A program made the position numbers and the translations under genes. 64,000 nucleotides of DNA from assembly GCF_007747995.1 (NCBI RefSeq), contig NZ_CP036276.1, positions 1,169,001-1,233,000 on the forward strand, in the 5' to 3' direction. The notes beneath the pieces are model-generated. The model saw nothing but the letters and a program-made list of their open reading frames with translations. It ran no database searches and had not been told where the DNA came from. Shown here in pieces: positions 34,001 to 38,600 of the stretch. Each line of letters opens with the position of its first letter. Position 1 is the first letter of the stretch. The stretch is from Symmachiella dynata (lineage in GTDB: Bacteria > Planctomycetota > Planctomycetia > Planctomycetales > Planctomycetaceae).

Positions 34001-35654
34001 CCAGACCTTCCGGCAAATGCGAAATATCGAGCGTTACCGTCCCAGTTTCGGCGTCATATACAACGCCGCCTCCGAGTAAAGGATCTTCCCCTTCGGTCAT
34101 ATTGAAGAACGCATCCCGCCCGCCGCTGATCGTGCCCGCCAGCGGATTGCCGTTACTATCCAACAGCGCAATTTCGAAGGCATCGTTGATTGCAGCACCG
34201 TCGGCTGTATCGAATTGCAGGTCGAAGAACCGCAGTTCCAGCGCTTCGGCATCGGCGGGGATCGTCAACGCATCTTCGTAGAGCGTCTGGAAATTGCTGT
34301 TCTCAGTGAGTTGAACGTAATGCGTCCGTAGCGTGACCGGAATTGTTCCCAAGACCGTATCGGTGCCGTTCTGGTCCCGCACAAATTGCAGGTCGAACAC
34401 ATACTGCGTCCCGTCACCCGTGAAACGAATGTCGTATGAAATGTCGTCTTCTGTGAGTGTCTCGCTGAGGATCTCAAACGTCACATTGGGATCGGTCGAG
34501 ACCAAATCCATTTGATCAGCTGTGATCTTGTTGGTGAGGATGTCCACGAACGCCGCGGTGAACGATTCCGTGGCCAACACTTGGGCTGCCGTTGCACCTG
34601 TCAACCCTCCGGCACGCAGTTGATGCAGATCCCAGGTGGTCCCCTCTAAATCGAATGCCAGATCAATGTAGTCCGCCTCGGTGGTGATATTATTATTGTA
34701 GTCAAACACGGGAGTGGAGTAGCGCGTGAACGCCACTCCCCCACTGGTCTCCGACGTATAACCGCCCGAACCATCTGCGTAATAAGCGCTGTTGCTGGTC
34801 CCTGCACCATCGATCCCCAGCGCGTTCTCAGACTGGTTTGTGGTATCGACCTGCATATTGACAATACTGTGCAACGTGTAGCCAGCAGTATCCAGATCGT
34901 TGAAGATGTCGTTGTAAGTTAGGTTTGGAGAAGTGTTATCCCGATCTTCATCGGTGATCAAAATAAAATGTGTCGCGGCATTGTCACGGAATCGTAAATG
35001 CTGCAGTGCCTCGTCGATCGCGTCATAGCCGTCTTCCACGCCACCATTGTCAACCAGACGGCCACTGGCAGCCGACATTTGCGCCGCCGTCCCCCAAGCA
35101 TCGATCCGCAAATTGACTTCTCGTCCGGCGGCACCTTCGAAATGAAACACATCCCGCTCACCGCTGGCAGTGAAATCCCCAGCCGTATCTGCATCAATTG
35201 CTGTTAGGTTATTCCCATCCAACTCGACCAGCCGAAATTCGAAACTGCCGGTCGAACTGTTGTCGGCTCCTACGACGACGGTGTACGTTCCGGAATCAGC
35301 GACTGTGAAGGTCGACACCGAATTCGGTTGCGCTGCACTGTCGTAAGCAACCCGCGCGACCTCCACTCCTGCCGCATCACGGATGCTTAAATAGTGATCA
35401 GTCGTCGCCGCATCGGCAAAATCGACGAAGTAGTTCTCGCCTGCGGTGGCGCTGAACGTGAATGCATGCAGATCCCCTGAAGCAGAGATGCTGCCGCTAT
35501 TCGTTGCTGACAGGCTCGACGTCGACGACAATTCCAACAACTCAATCTGAAACGCATACGGCCGCGTCACGGGCGTATCATCCAGAGTTCCTTCGATCAG
35601 CAGGCTATAAGTCCCGCCGGCAGTCAATTCGAACAACCCTGTACTCGCACCCAA
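19038..35654 (-). CDS. Giant RHS toxin-type protein, main part (5538 codons; continues the frame of the gene upstream)
   Basis: The frame opens at TTG 35654 just past a TGA, so it is most likely the second part of the gene starting at 40690. In order: end of a PPC domain array; second half of a von Willebrand A domain (ITDEDRD near residue 235); Ig-like repeats; a second vWA domain with DESVS near 980, split by PPC repeats from its own ITDEDRD near 1915; about 16 Ig-like (He_PIG) repeats from about 2110 to 3695; an RHS region from about 3890 with dozens of YD repeats; the RHS-associated core ending at DPTG (19708-19719); and a 222-residue C-terminal tip. The tip has a hydrophobic lead and a basic, unrecognised final domain of about 130 residues. 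Its expected role is contact-dependent or secreted toxin delivery. The stop overlaps the next gene's start. Confidence 0.8.
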   Translation of the reverse strand: MGASTGLFELTAGGTYSLLIEGTLDDTPVTRPYAFQIELLELSSTSSLSATNSGSISASGDLHAFTFSATAGENYFVDFADAATTDHYLSIRDAAGVEVARVAYDSAAQPNSVSTFTVADSGTYTVVVGADNSSTGSFEFRLVELDGNNLTAIDADTAGDFTASGERDVFHFEGAAGREVNLRIDAWGTAAQMSAASGRLVDNGGVEDGYDAIDEALQHLRFRDNAATHFILITDEDRDNTSPNLTYNDIFNDLDTAGYTLHSIVNMQVDTTNQSENALGIDGAGTSNSAYYADGSGGYTSETSGGVAFTRYSTPVFDYNNNITTEADYIDLAFDLEGTTWDLHQLRAGGLTGATAAQVLATESFTAAFVDILTNKITADQMDLVSTDPNVTFEILSETLTEDDISYDIRFTGDGTQYVFDLQFVRDQNGTDTVLGTIPVTLRTHYVQLTENSNFQTLYEDALTIPADAEALELRFFDLQFDTADGAAINDAFEIALLDSNGNPLAGTISGGRDAFFNMTEGEDPLLGGGVVYDAETGTVTLDISHLPEGLAATLAVRLVNNDADSTSTVSVDVHPTILTTSPVANPSLTSPSGDGHAPNTIDFDHMVDVTAAVSWDYQVTSFDESSDTLFTGLTLTNDGISPIRGPLLVAVHHIDNPRVQATGYDGLTPNGYAYFDVTHLMEDGMLDPAAALSGLALRFHNPQQVQFNYELQILADLNQPPEFVSDPVTEVVAGESYEYDAAAVDPDGDAVTYSILSGPGTMAIDAETGMITWSPTSGDVGGHVVIVQATDPLGSYDLQTYTLSVSENVPNRPPLFTTIPIVDAYLHTTYFYDSDASDPDGDDLTYSLVDGPQGMAIDADTGAISWDVTDVSLVGTLVSVTLQVTETGESGAGHEATQEYLIAVHEAIGNHDPIIISDPQLTFELPGFSGNTATGDVTPTELELHLSAGEVSEQIVSLDYEYDGNFSADIVLIVDESVSMTGGQAWLDEIAEALNAELEAAGYFENRFAIVGFTADSAVLSTVDDPFRVSVYGPDDALVKSVWVPERELFSSALAGWELPSSGEYSVVVENTDGSTATEYSFVLETVEEDVSTQSLTLGTSYSGTIETYAAQDDYTFTIAADDTLVLFDALANNDQLQWSLTGPAGAVVSDRSLDQPDSVLSLDSGSYTLAIEAVGFRSEDYQFRLVDLSAATSVTLGNSTSGTLDPVGESVGYTVTISTAARYDFTAESWDGSAAARWRLVDDTGTEVFNALLSETQSLVSLAVGDYVLIIDGDVDDPASQPQYQFTVESGTYSLSGTAISLDQTVSDNLTSGQYNFTLSADALVYFDVTEEISGGTTQTMSWTLEGADGTFVSSRWLEESNAGGYSGSDPDPLVFDLSAGGYNLTIDNSSLNDYEFRVVDIHSTLLSGVSSLTLDTVVNGTLNSARETHSYTFSATVGDVLAFDALTSAAQSSARWRLIGPDGSVLSTNGLLTDLPVYVITQTGDYALLIEGGTDDSSTSRTYSFEVQSLRLATVGSLTDGTLAADETHRYGFTLDEDALLYFDALTDEADFAWQLLDSSGSTIVSQRLFTASDGDDVSDANAVLDLSAGTYVLDVLSLNSATGDYDLRLVNLADVAASDFLGTTGDALSAGNSTDVYRFQAIPGDTLTIDVSSYSGPSGSQWRVVNLDGTVIDSGLISASQDTVSITAHGEYYLLIEGDISDTASSQSYTLDATLSQGGTPTALTLGSTTSGTINSADTFDVYSISGTAGQELFLDWLSGATTDMTLWLRDADGNLLLSESRSEESDYTKFPLVTLATTGTYTLLVGDAAGGTGAYSFRVLDKATQSQLVLDDETSSVFTATDEDRLYRFSGTAGQKMVLRLDAWADAEDVDDMTSRLKTEGVIEDGYEAIHTALNGLNFRDKVSRQLVLITDEDRDTTDANLTYNTILDELDEHDASLHSLLDVILNEVPGSGPYALGTDGDTAADNMYWIGTGGDYTVTSGTAPNLSTSWAIETEYIDLTFDADGTVWDGLTLEWGVPDEVNSFIAALADVIRGDVSEDLDVTLTASDPNVQFEILTKTYNGTSFDFDVRITGDGNPHAFDLQFVRENNPGVVVGTIPTEIWVDYFYDVDAIDPDDDELTYTLVGETHGATFDNETGLLRWAPTVTGEYEFTALVEDGRGGSDLQTWTVTVGDTTSGNTAPVLASAGPFTIQSGRPFEFMAVASDVDGDALQYQILDIPGSANAKPAGMTIDPLTGVVSWTPDVLQAGEYDIVIRAADGRGGIDSITVSITVVVPTIIETLDNAHPVIVSTPVTSAMLGIQYTYDVQATDADLDPLLYELALAPDGMAIDPVTGLISWVPSFSDLDDTIAGQHHVAVRVTDGRGGIALQKFIVDLQAGLPIITSSPNLSATVGTEWTYQLTASDPDLPNDVLEYELTYGPDGATIGASDGLLSWTPTATGTNLFVVTVYDLAGHGYQQMFLLPVIDTGSNTAPTILSTPRTHTIADQTFLTRITASDPEGEVITYSLIDGPSTMTIDGATGMVQWLPGLEDVNAVSAPHQYTVRATDARGLYDEQTFDLHVVAPLVDDDGTSVNHSPEITSTPDKVWIVDRLYRYQATATDADSDQLLWSLDSDVANMEIDPATGELLWLPDASQIGNTEVTIRVIDPFGGLATQSFVISVSDSNHPPEITSDPPQSGRSGEAYTYNVEATDPDEDTLVYALDNPPTGMSIDSDTGVISWTPSSEGSHSVTVTATDPSGWYAYQTYDLTIYAPASNLPPQINSNPEQTGMVGTAYSYQVIAFDPDEDELDYSLGGTPPIGMSIDPDTGLLTWTPAAGQTGEHSVQVIVSDGTDSDDQTFEISVRDNAAPVLTAIPDGTLTAGQLYEFDVSATDADGDALTYSLLGAPSNMTIDAGTGRIRWQTTLDDINLHSDITVAVTDPFGLYDTLMFDLDVVPPAADDGGDGNSGDGGGPSINSYPYITSTPSYTAVVDNLYLYQATATDPDHDPLEWLLDSSVRNMQIDRDTGLVSWSPDEDQIGDVEVKVRARDPFGASSQQTFLISVVGTNQTPLFTTDPITSGRVGDDYSYAANAIDPDGDPLTYALLDEPTGMTIDPITGVISWTPGATGTSEVIVTATDPSGLAAEQTYQLVITAAATNGRPEITSTPDWIALVGSEYTYQVTATDPDDDTLEYSLAGTPPNGMSIDPDTGLLTWTPNGGQIGTHSLEVIASDGSLGDVQSFDLRVRDNAAPTIAPIPDLTRAAGETYQFRAYGSDTDGDALTYELSGEPAGMTINEFTGNIEWLTTIDDIGTYADITVTVTDQYGLSASETFDLEIIAPPTSGGGSNQNGGPHITSTAGSLAIVGEQYTYQATATDPDGDTLLWSLETDVANMEINPTTGELLWTPDASQIGTVSATILVSDPHGAWSLQEIHVAVVDNNLPPQFTSTPPASGHSDEDYTYNVTATDPEEETLTFSLSDGPSGMTIDPNTGVLTWTPTGEGTFDVVVTVADPAGYAVHQDYDLTIFAPAANLPPQITSTAVLTGMVGTAYSYQVTATDPEDDTLEFSLGGTPPIGMSIDPDTGLLSWTPTSGQTGLNTFEVIVSDGNDTDTQYLGISIRDNTAPTITTIPDATVTAGNGYQYDVSAADADGDALTYSISGEPTGMTIDADTGRIEWQTAIGDIGAHANITVTVTDEFGLYNTDTFDVTVAADDTPPVVDVTYSHDPAQLGTPLSIYIQAVDDVGVDEITLDINGVDVAVDANGNAVYDVVSLDPLVVTVTATDTVDNETIVVDNLTVIDPGDVTAPEVAITSITGGEELTEPTDILGTVDDLDDNLVYWTLIATAIDSGREFTLATGGNEITTPALLGNFDTTAIANGLYRLTLTAVDAGGNTATDNKLVTVEGNLKLGAFSISFLDMQIPAPGFPITITRSYSTLDAGEQGDFGYGWSLDIANTSVNVEHADSGLSNHGPYTPFKNGDRVVITLPDGTTEGFTFYAEPAFSYGIIAYDYKPKFVADAGVDSELFVNEADVHLQQAGDEWVDHSKQGLAYNPALEEFGNAYVLRLRTGVELTINATSGELASIHDRYGNALYFTGDGIESSNGRGVDFEHDYADRITKITDHVGNFLLYDYDEDTGNLIAVTDRTGATTQFTYLDGPNDPEHYLDEIIDPLGRSAATTTYDERGRVEAVTDADGQTISYTYDSGNKTQTITDQLNYTSTVTFDARGNIIREEDPLGGITKRTFDDDDNLLTEIMVIGLEDTVSEETNDLLTTYTYDTNGFVSSVITPDGLETTYVNHETGTPLIVTDPFGNTTETVVDEYGRPLYLTDALENRTQLIYYGVGTNAADNGQVRYIVTPWKTDDYHGPSDNTAVSFEYDEEGNLISTTNWDQWSTPANAGDGNYRTNRFTYDDYGNQIGTSRLWQDPNDAENTVTLTTSSSYDDNNRLISHTDAQGHTTTTTYDVAGQVLSTTRIIGEDDSTSAENDDQTTTMLYDPRGQNIQTTYSDGTITRTVYDAKGRAVYTTDRHLPADDTQGTYYIYDALDRVVESKRYDGMVIDVDTVSGDSTTSLNTLGTLLYSSSSTYDNVSGWLLSTTGSTGVVTTYEYDDFGRTKKITETAGSESRSTEYTYDDFGRQTAVKDALGRYTLTHYDEYGRSDRTTFDDGTFVETTYDKFGRVVGETDQMGQTKTYEYDPQHGRLTAVVLPAVINPATDQLENPRYEYEYDYYGNQTVIRDPLGRETTFTYNEFGQQVTRELPLGQTEYFTYDEYGRRELHTSFEGNLTESVYSDLGFLDELRYYEPGDDPSIDPADEVVAFVYDDEFRQTSVTDGRGETEFDYDEFDRLSQVDAPEGTLNYEYDALGRKTRAYIGSPADPTHDWEYTYDAWGRLLDVKTIERNDEVLSTPEVTTYGYDTIGNLQRIDHANGMITFYEYDTLNRLDVLTYYDADGTPLDLSDNAKLYEFDYTVRADGRRAALTETYWDSTTPYVTTTNWTYDALNRLVEEEYDSHDDDLDYATTFEYDLVGNRLSKVIDGIIDKTLTYEYDDNDRLLTSWKIIGEVDDAVNLETNDTTTTYGYSGTLQTSKTVKETYSTQTLSVVDYEYNLQGRMSKVVIDTYDSNGDVVKRETTEYVYGYDGMRRGATYKVEEDTDQNPNTALVVTKYEETSYLVDSMNFTGYEQVVEEITRDVATQNVTNAKLFTLGHDVIDQTTFVPGTQTAGSALTLLYDGHGSTRAVVDDAIAILERYAYTAYGLPIGFDQAAALTALQYSGELHDVRIGWDYLRRRYYGPSVGGFNRLDDFAGNMHDPQSLHKYAYTHGDPINGIDPTGMANLVTGLKALAINAFLTGVAIGRTILPVAAAAALNVQYLVYAHLWKVEMGLVFAYFGLTVADAGLSWVDKAVTKSIENELPHTDRNGGNFFEKVTGANGTDYQSIDHRELDSKGRYTVVSLGSKGGDPLMSEEKFIQRALKEMGTKARRISTNRQFEPNPGARVPALMPGQVGSRVVLFGIPETRIGIYQNPDFVLGLRMLQRQFRNVRMVIVPLKGWRPR
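24570..27915 (-). repeat. Higher-order Ig-like repeat: three tandem units of about 1.1 kb
   Basis: Four consecutive Ig-like domains, recognisable by endings of the types NMEIDPATGELLW, GMSIDSDTGVISW, GMSIDPDTGLLTW and NMTIDAGTGRIRW, recur as a block three times. Units begin near 27915, 26775 and 25655 and the last ends near 24570. Gly/Asn/Asp-rich linkers separate the blocks. The pattern implies block duplication of four-domain units rather than single-domain expansion. Confidence 0.8.
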
Positions 35655-38600
35655 TTCCCCGACTGAAACCCAAACTGATCACCCGCACCAGCCGTGAATT
35701 CGTAAACTGCCGTACGATGCGACGCGGCGAGCGCTCCCGTCACATCGCTCCCGGCTGTGATCGTTGTTGCCGACGACAGGTCCAAGACCGCGAACGCATA
35801 ATCCCCCGTGATCCCGCTGTCGGCATCGATCGTCAGCGTATAGGTCCCCGCCGAGAGGCTCAGCACGGCATTTGCATTACTGACTCCCGACGCGTCCGAA
35901 GCATCCAACGCGCGACTGTTGACGATAGTCCCGCCGCCATCGGCCAACGACCAGTACATATCGTCGCGACCGGTCAGCGAATCGAACGATACTAGTGCCG
36001 CTGATCCCAGCGTGAACGTATATTCATCTTCTTCCAACGACGCGCTGATTTCGCCACTGACGACTTGATTGAGTGCTAGCGGCGCTGGATCGGACGTGTC
36101 GCTCCCTTCATCCACCACCTCAAACGAAAACGCAGGGTTGCTCGTGGCATCATCGATCGCCCCTTCCAGCAACAGCGTGTAATCTCCCGCTGCATGGACG
36201 TGCAGGGTTGGCACGTCGTCACCAATCGCGGCACTAAATAATTCATTACCGAACGGGTCGATCAGCCGCCACTGCGCCGCGGCTGAACCAGCCCAGGAGA
36301 TTGCATCAAACGAATATTTATCCCCCGCTGCCGCTGTGAACTTATAGGCGGCTGAACTGCTAGCCGGATTGAGGTTGCCGCTCTCTGTCGAATCGACTGT
36401 TAACGACGTCGCTGACGCAAGGTCCAGGATTTGGAAATCATAAGCCCTGGTCGCATCCCCAGGAGGATCGATCGACAGCGTATACGTCCCCGTTCCCAAT
36501 CGCAAAACGAGATCAGACGCATCCAGAGGTACGTCCGCAATCACCGTCCCTGCCGTCGCTTCGCTGAGAGTCCAGGCCAAATCGCCATCATCGGTCTGCG
36601 AATCGAACGCCAATAGTTCGTCGCCGGTCAAAGTGAGCGTGTATTCATCCGCCTCACCCACTTTGGAAATTGAGCCGCTGTAACCCGTGCCAAACGACAA
36701 TGCCGTCGATAAGGTCGCGCCAAGACTTTCGACCGTGAAGCTGAATGCCCGCGTCGAAGCCGTGTCCGCCACGTCACCATCAACAACCAGATAATAGGTG
36801 CCAGTCGAGGAGGTCGTCAGCGGGTCGTGATCCTCAGAAAGCGATTGCGAGAACAGTTCCGTGCCCGAGGGATCAATCAATCGCCACTGCGCTCCGGCGG
36901 GCAAACTGGAACTCTGGCTGTTGAAGTAATACCGGTCCCCTGCCGTTGCCGACAGTTCATACACCAGCGAATCGGTCGCCGGATCGAGTGTCCCGTTGAT
37001 CTGTGTCCCAGCCGTGATGGAAGAGCCGGACAGATCCAGCAACCGAAACGCATAGGTCCCAGTCGCCTCCGTGGGACCATCAACGGTCAGCGTGTAACTG
37101 CCACTCTCGCCGTCAATCTTCAGACCTCCCGCATCGAAGTCGCGATCCGTCACGACCGCACCGGACGGCCCTGTCAAAGACCAGCGCAAATCGGTGTCGG
37201 TCGTAAGTGACTCGAAATACAGCGTGTCGCTACCGCTGAGGCTGAATGTGTACTCGTGTGTTTCACTGTCATTTTGAATCTGCCCAGCGGTCAATTCATC
37301 CAGCACCAGCGCTGCCGAACCTCCCACAGACGATGCATCTTCCAGCACGAAGCTGTAGTCGTAACTGCTCGTACTGCCGGCATGATCGACGACGATCGTG
37401 TAATCTCCCGACGCGGGCAGCGTAAAGCTCCCTTCAACTAGCCCGGTTGTCGAATCAATTGCCAACTGCTGGCTTTCGAGTTGTATACCATCCGGACTAT
37501 AGATCGTCACAATCACCGGTTCGGACGTCATGGAGAAGAGGGTTCCCTCTTCCAAGTAGCCGACAAGCGCATATCGATTGCCGGTCACTCCGTTAGCATT
37601 GAGCGACGCATCCAATGACGTCACCATATCGCCGATCCAATCATGCTCCTTGTCCATCGACCCAGACTCGTCGACAATGAACACGACATCTGCCGTGGGT
37701 GCGTACTCGTCGTCAAACGAAAGCGTCACCGTGTGCTCCGACTGCTCTTGCGGCAGCAGGTTGACTTCGATCGATGTCGGATCGACATCGCCGGTCGCCG
37801 GGTTTGTAGCGGGCAGTTCGCCACCACCGATGATTTGTACACCGTCATCCAATTCGACGTCGTCGTTAATGATCGTCGACGTGACCAGGATTTCGCTGAT
37901 CTTCGCACTACCCGATCCGCTGACCTCTGCGTTATGGATTGCGACGCTGTATTCTTTGTCCGGTTCGGGATCCGCATCGTTGTCGATCACGACGGTGAAG
38001 TCCAAACTCGTGTCGTTCCCCGTCCCGCCGCTGAATGTTAATGTCGTCCCAGAAAGAGAAATGCCCGTTGCACCGCTGACCGCCGTCGCCAGCGCCGCAG
38101 CCACCGTCGTGTCGTAATCGGCCACGTCGGTGTGTCCCAGGAGGTGGGCCACATCGATACTGGCCGTTTCGCCGGTTGCCAAGGCACCGGTATAGCCGAC
38201 CGTGTAGGTGATCGAGTTGCCGTCGCCGTCCGTGGGATCCTCAGTGACCTTCAGCGCCGAAGCGCTGATCGCAAATTCCACGTCGTTGTTAACGATAGTT
38301 GTGGCAGCCGTTGCCGTCTCGATCGAAGCGGCCCCTGAACCGGTCGTCACGGCATTGCTCAATGTGACGCTATACGCTTCTTCCTCTTCCGCAGCCGCAT
38401 CGTCATTAACCTCGACCGTAAAATCGAGGCTCTTCGACTCCGAACCGGCATTGCTACTGGTGTAGGCGACCTCAATATGTGCCGAGTAGAGCTCAAAATC
38501 ACCGTCCCGCAATTGCACGATCAGCCCGAAATCCGATGTATTGAGCTCAGCGGCCGTCCAGGTCGTCCCCCACAACGCGGTGGCATCTCCCAGTACCACC

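Noticed and set aside
35624-35690. Programmed ribosomal frameshift joining the two giant frames
   Set aside because: A -1 shift would be needed, but the overlap has no good slippery heptamer, and the PPC domain is also missing about 15 residues here, which points to a deletion.
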